A stretch of DNA of 64,000 bases from Photobacterium profundum SS9 (GCF_000196255.1 NC_006370.1:3547411-3611410), one strand, 5' to 3'; shown: positions 7,037 to 16,138, numbered from the stretch's first letter. Numbers and translations: made by a program. The notes: generated by a model from the letters alone, not told the origin.

Positions 7037-8241
7037 CGCTCTACCTGTCCCATTGCACGCCTTAACAGCGGTGCTTTTAACGTATCAAAAATATTCATAG
7101 CCATAAGCCCCGTGTTTCGACCAGCAACAAGAGGAAAACTATCATTCGCAAACACACTCACTAACCCAGCCGTCATCAACACAGTTGCTTGACGATCAGG
7201 CAGCCGACGCTGTCGATAACGGCTTAATAATGCCGCCTCACCAACATCTTCGTTGCGTTCGAAGCTATTCACCACTTCTTCAGCTAATGTCATAACATCA
7301 CGCAGACCTAAATTAAAGCCTTGCCCTGCAATCGGATGTAATGTCTGTGCGGCATTACCCACCACAGCCACACGGTGAGACGTTAACGCTTCAGACTGAC
7401 GAAGTAATAACGGGTAAGCAACACGCTTACCTGTTTTCACTAATTCCCCCAAACGCCAACCAAAGGTGCTTTGCAATTCAGCTAAAAAGCGAGCGTCATC
7501 CCAGCTCATCACCGTTGATTGGTACTCAGGTTTAATGCACCACACCAATGAGCTCCGCCCTTCCGACATCGGCAATAACGCCACGGGACCATACGGCGTA
7601 AAACGCTCAAAAGCCCGACCTTGGTGTGCTTGTGCTGTGGTAATGTTGGCAATAATTGCGACTTGTTCAAAGTCATGCTCATGCCGTCCTATTCCTAATA
7701 GCTCACAGCAACTCGAGAGTGCGCCATCAGCAGTCACTAACAATTGCGTTTGGATCTGCTCGCCGGAATCCAGACAAAGCGTAACATTTTGCTGAGTACG
7801 TGAAATATCAATGATCGAATCAGGGCAATATAGCGCTACGTTATCTAAATCATTTAACTGTTGGTGAAATAACCTTCCAGCATCTGCTAATTCAATAACA
7901 TAACCCAGAGCATCAATCGCTTGCTCTTCTGCATCTAGTCGAACAATACCGGCATGACCACGATCAGAAACGTGAATGTGAGCGATAGGCGTAGCAACCG
8001 ACGACAGCATCGACCAAATACCAACTTTACTCAGTAAGCGGCTCGAGCCGAATGACACCGCAATACTGCGCGCATCATATCCCGGATGTTGGTCTACATT
8101 CGGCGCAACAGCCTCAACCACAGCGACACGTAATTGACGTTTAACGTCTCGTTCGCTAATAAGCTTGTTCAGTGCAATGGCAAGTGTCGCCCCCGCCATT
8201 GCCCCACCAGCAATCACTACATCATACTGCTTCACATTCAC
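7033..8241 (-). CDS. ubiH: 2-octaprenyl-6-methoxyphenol hydroxylase
   Basis: 402 residues. FAD monooxygenase of ubiquinone synthesis that acts after the methoxy group is added. FAD motif VIAGGAMAGATLA lies at residues 9-21 and the family block GNAAQTLHPIAGQGFNLGLRD near residue 295 (Asn replaces Asp in the GD dipeptide, which is common in UbiH). It precedes and overlaps ubiI. Only 79 bases separate it from ygfB; in E. coli and Vibrio pepP normally lies between these two genes, so pepP has been lost or moved here. The likely transcript is ygfB-ubiH-ubiI. Confidence 0.92.
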   Translation of the reverse strand: MNVKQYDVVIAGGAMAGATLAIALNKLISERDVKRQLRVAVVEAVAPNVDQHPGYDARSIAVSFGSSRLLSKVGIWSMLSSVATPIAHIHVSDRGHAGIVRLDAEEQAIDALGYVIELADAGRLFHQQLNDLDNVALYCPDSIIDISRTQQNVTLCLDSGEQIQTQLLVTADGALSSCCELLGIGRHEHDFEQVAIIANITTAQAHQGRAFERFTPYGPVALLPMSEGRSSLVWCIKPEYQSTVMSWDDARFLAELQSTFGWRLGELVKTGKRVAYPLLLRQSEALTSHRVAVVGNAAQTLHPIAGQGFNLGLRDVMTLAEEVVNSFERNEDVGEAALLSRYRQRRLPDRQATVLMTAGLVSVFANDSFPLVAGRNTGLMAMNIFDTLKAPLLRRAMGQVER

Positions 8242-8320
8242 TCCCTTAATTCACGCTATGGCTCTTCGCTATTGAGCAATATTCGCTATTTATGAACCTA
8301 GTTATTTATGAAGCTAACTT

Positions 8321-8989
8321 TTAATGCACTGTCGGTTTGTCATCTTGTTCTTTTTGAGCGATATCTTCAGGTGTACCAGCAACCGTTGGCAGTTCAACAG
8401 AGCTTGGGCGTTCACCTAACTCAACTAAACAGGTCAAAACACACATAGGTACATGTTCAAGTACTTGCTCGAAAAATTCGGCTTGCTCAGCTAACTCTTC
8501 ATCTTCATCAATGCCTAACAAAGCAATTTCTTGTAACTCTGCCAGTACTTCATTTACTTCAGCTGAGAACTGCGTTTTATCTAACCCCATTAAACCTAAA
8601 CCAGAAATAAAACTGCTCACCCATTCTGTTAGGGCTTCAGCGCGATCAACCAGATCAGAATTCTCATCAGGGATCAATAAAGTGAAGTTGAAAATGCTGT
8701 TCGTTAATTCAGATGCTGTAGAGGTAAATACCGTGTGTGCCATACCACTAAGTTCAGCTGTCGCTGCATCAAATACAGTACGTACAACGCCTTTAGCACC
8801 ATCAAGTAAAGGCTTACCTTCATTGGCATAATCAGCAACAGGGCCTAACCAGTTATCGTCTTCTACGTTTAAACCGCCAGAAATCATTCCCGTCAGCAAA
8901 CCATGAAGTTCTGATGGTGACACAGAAAAACCGTGTGTCTTTAATTCACTTTCAATCGCTTCAAAGCTGGGTAACTTCACTTCGTTCAT
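8321..8989 (-). CDS. ygfB: YgfB family (UPF0149) protein
   Basis: 222 residues, about 30 longer than E. coli YgfB. The all-helical UPF0149 fold is indicated by ELHGLLTGMISGG near residue 28, the ALTEWVSSFISGLGL segment near 117 and an acidic C-terminal region. The molecular role is not settled in general; in Pseudomonas a member modulates ampDh3 transcription through AlpA. It starts the ygfB-ubiH-ubiI unit and is divergent from zapA, as in enterobacteria. The extra C-terminal tail (after about residue 200) is low-complexity and charged. Confidence 0.92.
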   Translation of the reverse strand: MNEVKLPSFEAIESELKTHGFSVSPSELHGLLTGMISGGLNVEDDNWLGPVADYANEGKPLLDGAKGVVRTVFDAATAELSGMAHTVFTSTASELTNSIFNFTLLIPDENSDLVDRAEALTEWVSSFISGLGLMGLDKTQFSAEVNEVLAELQEIALLGIDEDEELAEQAEFFEQVLEHVPMCVLTCLVELGERPSSVELPTVAGTPEDIAQKEQDDKPTVH

Positions 8990-9216
8990 GCGGCTTTTAC
9001 CTTCTGTTCATTGGCGTCATCTATAATATGGTATGCTACCACTTAGCCTTAAAACAGGCTAATCCCCTTTCTGTAAACCATCGACATGTTTGTTATTGCA
9101 TTAGTTTGCAGCAGACTGGTTAATATCTGAATAGTTGACCAGTATTCATCATAAAGCGTGATTAACAAGCTTGCATGTTGAAAGGGCTTTTTTTATATTG
9201 ACCACCTATCGCAAGC

Positions 9217-9240
9217 AAAATGTTGACGTTACAACATTTT
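9217..9240. promoter_or_regulatory. palindrome in the ygfB/zapA divergent region
   Basis: AAAATGTTG (9217-9225) and CAACATTTT (9232-9240) are exact reverse complements around six bases. It lies 24-47 bases before the zapA start and could be an operator or a leader hairpin. I do not recognise the binding protein. Confidence 0.35.
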
Positions 9241-9263
9241 GGCACGGAGCAGATTAGAATTTT

Positions 9264-9566
9264 ATGAGTACTCAGGCAGTTGAAATTGAAGTTTTGGGCC
9301 GAAAGTTAAAGGTTAACTGTCCAGCAGGTCAGGAAGATGCATTGCGTGAAGCAGCAGCAGATTTTGACCAGCGGCTAAAAGATATGTCTGAGCGCACTAA
9401 AGTGACAAATACCGAGCAACTTTTAATGTTTGCCGGGTTGAATGTGTGTAATGAAATGCATTCAGAAAGAAAGGAACACAAAGGTAAAGCTTCTAATTTT
9501 TCGAATAAAATCAACCTATTAACAGAAACTTTAGATAAAGCTTTGCAAAATCAACCAAAGCGTTGA
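9264..9566 (+). CDS. zapA: cell division protein ZapA
   Basis: 100 residues, usual length. ZapA binds and bundles FtsZ at the division ring. The N-terminal globular domain (VEIEVLGRKLKVNCPAGQ, residues 6-23) and the long C-terminal coiled coil, beginning near residue 60, fit the family. Followed directly by 6S RNA and fau, the order found across gammaproteobacteria. The start ATG has a CGGAG site 12 bases upstream. Confidence 0.95.
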   Translation: MSTQAVEIEVLGRKLKVNCPAGQEDALREAAADFDQRLKDMSERTKVTNTEQLLMFAGLNVCNEMHSERKEHKGKASNFSNKINLLTETLDKALQNQPKR

Positions 9567-9573
9567 TAATGAA

Positions 9574-9756
9574 TTGACCCTAGGGTGTACGTCAGTGTGT
9601 CAACGTCCCCGAGCCGATAAGCAAATAACCCGGATCAGCTTTTATTAGCTATTGTGCAAGCTCAGCTCGACTGAGAAGCCTGCGGCTAATGTTGCTGAAC
9701 CACCTTGAACATCTGGTTCAAGGGCCTAGATGCGCAACGGCACCTTGGGGCATACC
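9574..9756 (+). ncRNA. ssrS: 6S RNA
   Basis: The stretch contains the conserved 6S pieces in order: GTCCCCGAGCCGATA, GAGAAGCCT, the CCTTGAAC...GTTCAAGG hairpin and the 3' strand GCAACGGCACCTTGGGG. The terminal stem pairs CCCTAGGGTG (9578-9587) with CACCTTGGGG (9741-9750), with a few G-U pairs. 6S RNA binds the sigma-70 RNA polymerase holoenzyme and lowers transcription in stationary phase. Position between zapA and fau matches E. coli. Ends are estimates; length about 183 as in E. coli. Confidence 0.93.
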
Positions 9757-9852
9757 ACCTTCAGTTACGAGAATCGAGATATCAAGATTCTAGAAACTCA
9801 TCCACTAGATACTCGCTTCTACAACCGAACAACCTCAGTCATTGGATGACCC

Positions 9853-10458
9853 ATGAGTTCACTTGTTCAGCAATCAACATCACCCCGACAGCAGATACGC
9901 CAACAAATTCGACAAGCTCGCCGTGCATTATCAAAAGATGAGCAGCACACTGCAAGCCAACAGCTTTTGTCGCAATTCAAACAATTGCCTTACGTATCGT
10001 CAGCACAACACATCGCTTTATATCTAGCTAACGACGGCGAAATAGATACGCTCCCGTTAATACAGTGGTTATGGCAACAACAAAAATCCGTCTACTTACC
10101 GATACTCCACCCTTTCAGCCAAGGGCATTTATTGTTTTTGCATTACACAGCTCAAACCCGCATGACGACGAATAAATACAAGATTAAAGAGCCCGTGCTC
10201 GATGTCCGCCTTGTAAAGCCAGTTCCTGTACTTGATATTATTTTTACCCCTTTGGTCGCATTCGATAAAACAGGCCAACGACTTGGCATGGGCGGAGGAT
10301 ATTATGATCGTACACTTTCTTCTTGGCATAGCCACAAAACGGGACCTCGCCCTATCGGCTTGGCACACGATTGCCAACAGGTAAATAGCCTGCCTCATGA
10401 AGCATGGGATGTCCCCTTACCTAACATCATTACGCCATCGGGTCTTTTAAATTGGTAA
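9853..10458 (+). CDS. fau: 5-formyltetrahydrofolate cyclo-ligase family protein
   Basis: 201 residues. The enzyme uses ATP to turn 5-formyl-THF into 5,10-methenyl-THF. Family features are RQQIRQARRAL near the N-terminus, the folate/ATP site residues IFTPLVAFDKTGQRLGMGGG at about residues 133-152, and YYDRTL. It lies downstream of 6S RNA and is probably co-transcribed with it, as in E. coli (ygfA/fau). The ATG at 9853 has no strong ribosome binding site, consistent with translation from a processed 6S-fau transcript. Confidence 0.93.
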   Translation: MSSLVQQSTSPRQQIRQQIRQARRALSKDEQHTASQQLLSQFKQLPYVSSAQHIALYLANDGEIDTLPLIQWLWQQQKSVYLPILHPFSQGHLLFLHYTAQTRMTTNKYKIKEPVLDVRLVKPVPVLDIIFTPLVAFDKTGQRLGMGGGYYDRTLSSWHSHKTGPRPIGLAHDCQQVNSLPHEAWDVPLPNIITPSGLLNW

Positions 10459-10524
10459 CCGTTCCCTCCAAAACTGTAGGAAAAATCACCGCAAACAAGA
10501 ATTACCCCCCTTTCCTCTCAGAGG

Positions 10525-10558
10525 AAAAAGCCAACATAACGCAAACGTTTGGCTTTTT
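10525..10558 (+). terminator. terminator after fau
   Basis: AAAAAGCCAA (10525-10534) pairs with TTGGCTTTTT (10549-10558). A small CCTCTCAGAGG hairpin lies just before it. Confidence 0.75.
10541..10552. promoter_or_regulatory. LacI-type palindrome upstream of rpiA
   Basis: GCAAACGTTTGG matches the PurR/Cra-like palindrome GCAAACGTTTGC at 11 of 12 positions. It overlaps the fau terminator and lies about 100 bases before the rpiA promoter. Similar sites precede fbaA and tktA. Confidence 0.3.
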
Positions 10559-10647
10559 ATGTGCCACAACTGATGCGCTAAATATTTGTTATTCATAGAT
10601 TTATAATTTTTGTTTTTAAAAACAAAGATCTCAGTCAAAAAAATCTC

Positions 10648-10676
10648 CTGACGAGCCATATACTCTTCGCTATAAT
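10648..10676 (+). promoter_or_regulatory. rpiA promoter
   Basis: A perfect TATAAT at 10671-10676 is spaced 17 bases from CTGACG at 10648-10653 (4 of 6 to the -35 consensus). Predicted start of transcription near 10683, 56 bases before the rpiA ATG. Confidence 0.65.
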
Positions 10677-10738
10677 CAGCGCTCTGATTGGATCAGATAA
10701 CTGTTCAGTTTGGTATTAGCCATTACGAGGAGAAAGGC

Positions 10739-11398
10739 ATGACACAAGATGAAATGAAGAAAGCTGCTGGCTGGGCTGCACTGGAATACGTGACTAAAGG
10801 TAGCATTGTGGGTGTGGGTACAGGCTCAACTGTCAATCACTTCATCGATGCACTAGAAACACGTAAAGAAGAAATTAAAGGTGCTGTTTCAAGTTCTGTT
10901 GCTTCTACTGAACGTCTAGAAAAACTGGGCATTCCTGTATTTGAAGCAAACGAAGTCGCTGGGTTAGATATCTATGTCGATGGCGCTGATGAAATCAACG
11001 CTGAATACGACATGATCAAAGGTGGCGGTGCCGCTTTAACGCGTGAAAAAATCGTAGCCGCTATTTCTGATAAGTTCATTTGTATTGTTGATGACACCAA
11101 ACAAGTTGATGTTTTAGGTCAGTTCCCATTACCGGTTGAAGTCATCCCAATGGCACGTTCTTTCATCGGTCGCGAACTTGTTAAGCTTGGCGGTGATCCT
11201 GAATACCGTGAAGGTGTGGTTACTGATAACGGTAATATCATCATTGATGTGCACAACATGGCTATCACTGATGCAAAAGACATGGAAAAGAAAATCAATG
11301 CCCTACCTGGCGTTGTGACTGTGGGTCTATTTGCTGCCCGTGGCGCTGATGTTCTATTGGTCGGTGCACCTGAAGGCGTAAGAAAATTCGAGAAATAA
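10739..11398 (+). CDS. rpiA: ribose-5-phosphate isomerase A
   Basis: 219 residues, same as E. coli RpiA. It interconverts ribose 5-phosphate and ribulose 5-phosphate in the pentose phosphate pathway. Visible motifs: [12 protein letters not shown] (residues 27-38), the DGADEIN active-site loop near residue 81 and [12 protein letters not shown] near residue 94, which holds the catalytic Glu and Lys. I chose ATG 10739 because of the GAGGAG site just before it; the frame stays open upstream but that part is not conserved. Adjacent to serA as in E. coli, but both genes point the same way with separate signals. Confidence 0.97.
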   Translation: MTQDEMKKAAGWAALEYVTKGSIVGVGTGSTVNHFIDALETRKEEIKGAVSSSVASTERLEKLGIPVFEANEVAGLDIYVDGADEINAEYDMIKGGGAALTREKIVAAISDKFICIVDDTKQVDVLGQFPLPVEVIPMARSFIGRELVKLGGDPEYREGVVTDNGNIIIDVHNMAITDAKDMEKKINALPGVVTVGLFAARGADVLLVGAPEGVRKFEK

Positions 11399-11434
11399 TT
11401 GCGTACAGTTAAACACTAACGTTATTTCCTTACA

Positions 11435-11460
11435 AAGCGGCATAATATATGCCGTTTTTT
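11435..11460 (+). terminator. terminator after rpiA
   Basis: CGGCATA (11438-11444) and TATGCCG (11448-11454) form a stem, followed by TTTTTT. Confidence 0.85.
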
Positions 11461-11565
11461 ATTATCTATTTCGTAATATTCTTACCCTTATTGCTCATTT
11501 TTTGATACTTTAATGAACAGTATGTAGCACTTTTTTGAGTGTAAGCTCAAGCTACTGGTGTGCAG

Positions 11566-11607
11566 GAAAGGGATATCCGCAACCGCTATAAGCCACAATT
11601 CCCTTTC
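11566..11607 (+). promoter_or_regulatory. leader hairpin before serA
   Basis: GAAAGGGA (11566-11573) pairs with TCCCTTTC (11600-11607) about 50 bases before the serA start, preceded by a smaller TTGAG...CTCAA hairpin near 11535. It may be part of the serA untranslated leader. No attenuator peptide or T run is visible. Confidence 0.3.
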
Positions 11608-11659
11608 ACTTAATCAGTACGCTTTGATCCCTTACTCATGTTTTTAAGGAAGAGAACCA

Positions 11660-12890
11660 ATGGCTAAAGTTTCACTGGATAAAGAAAAGATTAAAGTTCT
11701 TTTATTAGAAGGTTTACACCCTTCTAGTTTAGAGGTTTTACAGCAAGCTGGTTATACCAATATTGAGTACCATAAAGGCTCACTTGCAGGTGAAGAACTG
11801 CTTGAAGCGATCAAAGATGCACATTTCGTTGGTATTCGTTCCCGTACTCAGCTTACTCAAGAAGTCTTTAACGCTGCCAAAAAACTCACTGCTGTTGGTT
11901 GTTTCTGTATTGGTACAAACCAAGTTGACCTTACTGCTGCCAGTAAGCGTGGTATTCCTGTCTTTAATGCCCCCTTCTCCAATACACGCAGTGTTGCTGA
12001 GTTAGTACTTGGTGAAATACTGCTACTTGTTCGTGGTATTCCAGAAAAAAATGCCAAAGCACACCGTGGCGAGTGGCAGAAATCAGCAGATAACTCTTTC
12101 GAAGCACGCGGCAAGCGTCTAGGTATCGTGGGTTATGGTCATATTGGTACTCAGCTGGGTATTCTGGCTGAAAATCTCGGTATGCGAGTGTACTACTACG
12201 ATATTGAAAACAAACTATCACTTGGGAAATGCAACCCAAATTGGTACCATGTCTGAGCTACTGAATAAGTGTGATGTGATCAGCTTACATGTACCTGAAA
12301 CACCTGATACACAAGATATGATGGGCGCAGAAGAGTTTGCACGCATGAAGCCTGGTTCGATTTTCATTAACGCAGCCCGTGGTACGGTTGTTGATATTGA
12401 TGCTTTATGTGGCGCAATAGAAAGCAAGCACCTCGCTGGCGCGGCTATTGATGTATTCCCAACTGAACCGAAAACTAACAGCGATCCCTTTTATTCGCCA
12501 TTAGCCCAATTCGATAATGTTCTGCTTACACCGCACATTGGTGGTTCAACACAAGAAGCACAAGAAAATATCGGTGTTGAAGTTGCAGGTAAGATTGTGA
12601 AGTACTCAGATAATGGTTCTACCTTGTCTGCCGTTGGCTTCCCTGAAGTATCATTACCTGAGCACCGTGATTGTTCTCGTTTATTACACATTCACGAAAA
12701 CCGTCCGGGTATTTTGAACCAAATAACGACTATTTTTGCATCTGAAGGAATCAACATTGCCGCTCAATACCTACAAACAGGTGCTGAAATTGGTTATGTG
12801 GTTATTGATGTTGAAATTGAACGTGCAGAAGAAGCACTAAATAAGCTAAAAGCGATCGAGGGGACTATTCGTGCACGTATTTTGCACTAA
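11660..12890 (+). pseudogene. serA: serA, D-3-phosphoglycerate dehydrogenase, broken by a one-base insertion
   Basis: The first enzyme of serine synthesis, split over two frames (11660-12256 and 12135-12890). The first frame covers the substrate domain and the NAD motif GIVGYGHIGTQLG; the second covers the catalytic Arg/Glu/His region (INAARGTVVD, LTPHIGGST) and the C-terminal ACT domain (HENRPGILNQIT). The reading moves by +1 at GGGAAATGC (12224-12231). Removing one A restores YDIENKLSLGNATQIG, which lines up with E. coli YDIENKLPLGNATQ. The whole span then gives 409 residues, a normal length. As written, only 198 residues would be made and serine synthesis would fail. It may be a real mutation or a sequencing error in this assembly. 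Confidence 0.93.
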
Positions 12891-12911
12891 GTTCTGAGTA
12901 AATCAGACACT

Positions 12912-12941
12912 AAAAAGGAGAACATAATGTTCTCCTTTTTT
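12912..12941 (+). terminator. terminator after serA
   Basis: AAAAAGGAGAACA pairs with TGTTCTCCTTTTTT around a TAA loop. The A and T runs on both sides let it also serve the convergent gene ending at 12951. Confidence 0.9.
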
Positions 12942-12950
12942 ATTTACGTA

Positions 12951-13652
12951 TTACTCTTCAAGCCTAAAGACCACTTCAACACGATCTCGAATGGTGATCT
13001 GAGAATCTTGGTAAGATGCTTCAGTATTCGCCCCAGAGTCCATCGCCATTGCACGCATCATTACAGGGCGTATCATTGATGGCTGATAGCTAATCTTCCA
13101 TACCCCGTCAATTTTTTCACCAAAGCCCGCAGCCAAGGATTTTGCTTTCGCTTGCGCATCTTTTATTGCTGCAAGACGTGCTTGCTCAGCAAACTCCTTT
13201 TCATTGCTCACTTTAAGCTGAATATTGTTGATCCCATTAATACCATCACCTAATGCACCATCAAGGTAAGCATTAAGGTTTTCTAACTTTTTCACTGTCA
13301 CAGTTACATGGCGGCTAGCACGGTAACCCGTTAATTCAGGCTTTTGATCTTTTGGGTAATGATATTGTGGGTTAAGGCGAATGTTAGCACTTTCAATATC
13401 ACTACGCTCTACACCCGCTTTCTTTAGGCGCTCATTGAATGCTGTTACCGCTTTGTCTACCGCTTGTTTGGCTTCTTTGGCGGTTGGACGAGTTTCTGTT
13501 ACTTCAACAGAAAACACAGCCATATCAGGTTGAGCAATCACTTCACCTACACCTGTTGTTTCAAGGTGTGGAAAACTGACATCAGCAGCCATCGCGCCTG
13601 CAGAAATGAATGAACTCGTGCCTAAAACAACTGCCAGTAAATGCTTCTTCAT
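12951..13652 (-). CDS. yggE: SIMPL-domain periplasmic protein (YggE-like)
   Basis: 233 residues. A signal peptide (MKKHLLAVV...AMAAD, cleavage near residue 22) is followed by the SIMPL/DUF541 domain: TTGVGEVIAQPDMAVFSVEV, TAKEAKQAVDKAVTAFNERL, a GYRASRHVTVTV segment and the AIKDAQAKAKSLAAGFG helix. E. coli YggE lowers oxidative damage by an unclear route, and its gene lies near argP as here. Single gene convergent with serA. Confidence 0.93.
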   Translation of the reverse strand: MKKHLLAVVLGTSSFISAGAMAADVSFPHLETTGVGEVIAQPDMAVFSVEVTETRPTAKEAKQAVDKAVTAFNERLKKAGVERSDIESANIRLNPQYHYPKDQKPELTGYRASRHVTVTVKKLENLNAYLDGALGDGINGINNIQLKVSNEKEFAEQARLAAIKDAQAKAKSLAAGFGEKIDGVWKISYQPSMIRPVMMRAMAMDSGANTEASYQDSQITIRDRVEVVFRLEE

Positions 13653-13836
13653 TCTAATTTCCTATTGATTAATTTACGTTTCAATTATTTGTTCTTGTGT
13701 ATTCGACAACAAGATAGCTAAAAAAATCCCGACAGATTATATTTTTATGTACATTGTTTTATTTGTAAATTAGTGTCAATACAATCGCTTAAAAATAGAG
13801 CTAAGTAGCCCACCATACCTCTCGATTAATAAGTCA

Positions 13837-14733
13837 CTATTGCGGCAAAGCCTGCCGAGCATACTGAATTAACCGTTCCGATAGTTCGGTTAACACACCG
13901 CTTTCTAATGCCCAATGATGCCAATACAAGTTACGAACCAAAGAAAGCTCAGGGGTAACATTAACGAGATCTCCGCGATCAAGTTCTCTCTGGATCTGTA
14001 CTTCAGGGATCAAGCAATATGCGATCCCTTCAGTGGCGATCCGCACAAATGCTTCAGAGGATCTTACCGTGTGTTTCATCACGCTACCGATAGGTAAATT
14101 AAAATATTGCTGCACAAACACTTCATGCATATCATCATGATGATCAAACACAACCCCAGGGGCTGATACTAAGTTAGCTTGGGTAACACCATTCGAAAAA
14201 TATTTTTGTTGAAAGTCTGGGCTTGCAACACATAAGTAATTCATTCGTCCAAGATAATCAGCCACGCATCCAGGAATTACCCCTGCCTCCATACTGATCG
14301 CCCCTACAACCTCCCCACTGCGCAACTTATCTAAGGTGCGAGCTTCATCTTCAACCAATAAGTTCAGCTCAATAAACCGCGATTTTAATAGTGGGCTTAA
14401 TGCTGGTAATAACCATGTTGCCAAACTATCGGCATTTGTCGCCAATGCAACCGATAGTGGTTGGCTAATGTCATCAGGCGTGATTTCTGGCAGAACTTCT
14501 TGTTCTAATAACCTAACTCGGCGATACAAACCTAATAGCTTCTGCCCTGCTGCCGTCGGTCTTGGGGGTTGCTCTCTGACTAACAAAGGTTGTGCCATTA
14601 GCTTCTCAAGCTGCTTAATCCGTTGAGAAACTGCCGATTGGGTAATACATAATTTCTCTGCTGCTCGTTCAAAACCACGCTGGGCGATCACGGCATCCAA
14701 CGCTGCTACCCAACGATAATCGACTCCTCGCAT
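13837..14733 (-). CDS. argP: LysR-family regulator ArgP (IciA)
   Basis: 298 residues from the chosen start; E. coli ArgP has 297. The helix-turn-helix region [20 protein letters not shown] and the downstream [15 protein letters not shown] and [18 protein letters not shown] segments match ArgP closely. ArgP activates the arginine exporter gene argO in response to arginine and is held inactive by lysine. The ATG at 14733 has an AAGGAG site eight bases away; the upstream ATGs at 14739 and 14766 are too close to it or lack one. It is divergent from argO, with a 159-bp shared control region. Confidence 0.95.
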   Translation of the reverse strand: MRGVDYRWVAALDAVIAQRGFERAAEKLCITQSAVSQRIKQLEKLMAQPLLVREQPPRPTAAGQKLLGLYRRVRLLEQEVLPEITPDDISQPLSVALATNADSLATWLLPALSPLLKSRFIELNLLVEDEARTLDKLRSGEVVGAISMEAGVIPGCVADYLGRMNYLCVASPDFQQKYFSNGVTQANLVSAPGVVFDHHDDMHEVFVQQYFNLPIGSVMKHTVRSSEAFVRIATEGIAYCLIPEVQIQRELDRGDLVNVTPELSLVRNLYWHHWALESGVLTELSERLIQYARQALPQ

Positions 14734-14892
14734 AGCCATCGCTCCTTTTTTAATATCATGACTCACATCAAAAACATTATATTAGAAACTCTAATAATCC
14801 ATTAGTTTTATTAGTTGTACTTAACATAAAGCGAGAGAGTAAACTTTCACCATCAAATATTGCTCAACAATACAATTTAAAGGCAACCTAAT

Positions 14893-15528
14893 ATGAGTAT
14901 TTGGGTTTTATTACAAGGGTTTGGGTTAGGCGCAAGCATGATCATTCCAATAGGTGCACAGAATGCCTATGTACTAAATCAAGGTATAAAGCGTAATCAT
15001 CATTTAACAACGGCGACAATTTGCAGTGTGTGTGATGTGCTGTTTATTAGCTTAGGGATATTTGGCGGTGGTGCACTGTTAGCAAGTAATGAAATCTTAC
15101 TTTTTACTGTGACCATTGGCGGTATTTTATTTTTACTCTTTTATGGCTGCATGTCTTTAAAAAGTGCACGACAAAGTACACGACCAGACAAACAACACAC
15201 GCAAACAATCCCTCGTGGGCGTCGGGCCGTTATTCTTGGGGCATTAGCCGTTACGGTATTAAACCCACATTTATATTTAGATACTGTTGTTATTCTGGGT
15301 TCTATCGGTGGGCAGTTCGAAGGCAGTGATCGTATCGCATTTGCGGTTGGTACGATATTAGCGTCTTTCGTATGGTTTTATAGCTTATCCGTGGGTGCCG
15401 CAAAATTAGCCCCGACACTTTCAAAACCTAAGGTAAAAGCAGGTATTGATATTGCAGTTGCAGCCATGATGTTTTTCATCGCTGGGCACCTTATTACAGA
15501 ATTATGGAGTAACTATGTTGTTAAGTAA
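14893..15528 (+). CDS. argO: LysE/ArgO-family arginine exporter
   Basis: 211 residues with six predicted membrane helices, the LysE architecture. The family start GFGLGASMIIPIGAQNAYVL (residues 9-28) is strongly conserved and holds the characteristic GAQN. It exports arginine (and toxic canavanine) across the inner membrane. Divergent from argP, its known activator in E. coli. The ATG has an AAAGGC site. Its last 14 bases overlap the start of the next gene in another frame, suggesting coupled translation. Confidence 0.95.
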   Translation: MSIWVLLQGFGLGASMIIPIGAQNAYVLNQGIKRNHHLTTATICSVCDVLFISLGIFGGGALLASNEILLFTVTIGGILFLLFYGCMSLKSARQSTRPDKQHTQTIPRGRRAVILGALAVTVLNPHLYLDTVVILGSIGGQFEGSDRIAFAVGTILASFVWFYSLSVGAAKLAPTLSKPKVKAGIDIAVAAMMFFIAGHLITELWSNYVVK

Positions 15529-16045
15529 TGAATTAGTAGAAGCTAGTTCACCAAATAAATTAGAGCAGATTTATCAAATAAATATCGACTTATTCACACA
15601 ATCTGGTGTGCATTATCAAGAATGGCAACACGAGCCGATTTTGGATTTCGCTACCGATCAGCGTATAAGTGATGAACTCGGCATTACCGCAGCACCAACA
15701 AAAAGTTTATTCATGAAGCTAAAAGGTGGCGGTCATTGTTTATTATTGACCCATCGTGACAACCGCCTTGACAGCAAATTGGTGAAATCTTTAGTGGGTA
15801 AACGCGTATCAATATGTAGCAATGAAGAAATGATTGCCGCAATTGGCTGTGAACCGGGAGCCGTATGTCCATTTGGTTTGCCCGAACATATTACGCTGAT
15901 CATAGATCCGGTACTGTATGGCTTTGACGAAATCATGTACACCCCAGGCAAGCCGACTTCTACATTTTCTTTCGCTGGCGCAGAACTAAATTCATTGCTG
16001 GCATTGTTACCGAATCCACAAATTCATTTACCGTCATCAGTCTGA
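15515..16045 (+). CDS. YbaK/ProX-type aminoacyl-tRNA deacylase domain protein
   Basis: 176 residues. It belongs to the YbaK/EbsC editing-domain family that removes wrongly attached amino acids from tRNA: PTKSLFMKLKGGGHCLLLTH near residue 61 contains the conserved Lys, and the GCEPGAVCPFGLP loop near residue 111 is the family signature. Which aminoacyl-tRNA it edits is not evident; it differs from YbaK proper, which has a shorter N-terminus. The start overlaps the end of argO, so the two form an operon, and ArgP control of this gene is a fair guess. Confidence 0.85.
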   Translation: MLLSNELVEASSPNKLEQIYQINIDLFTQSGVHYQEWQHEPILDFATDQRISDELGITAAPTKSLFMKLKGGGHCLLLTHRDNRLDSKLVKSLVGKRVSICSNEEMIAAIGCEPGAVCPFGLPEHITLIIDPVLYGFDEIMYTPGKPTSTFSFAGAELNSLLALLPNPQIHLPSSV

Positions 16046-16093
16046 AAACATATCCAGGTTTCATCGCCGTATTTGACCTGATTTTTTCCGATA

Positions 16094-16120
16094 AAAATGG
16101 AGCCTAATTGGCTCCATTTA
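16094..16120. terminator. bidirectional terminator
   Basis: AAATGGAGCC (16095-16104) pairs with GGCTCCATTT (16110-16119) between the convergent YbaK-type gene and mscS. Confidence 0.75.
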
Positions 16121-16138
16121 TCTTTATTCTAAACTAGA

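Noticed and set aside
9705..9941. Open frame of 78 residues between zapA and fau
   Set aside because: It overlaps the 3' part of 6S RNA and the start of fau; no ribosome binding site or similarity.
12221..12231. Programmed +1 frameshift in serA
   Set aside because: GGG AAA TGC has no known +1 slippery context, rare codon or stop, and serA is not known to be recoded. A mutation or sequence error is more likely.
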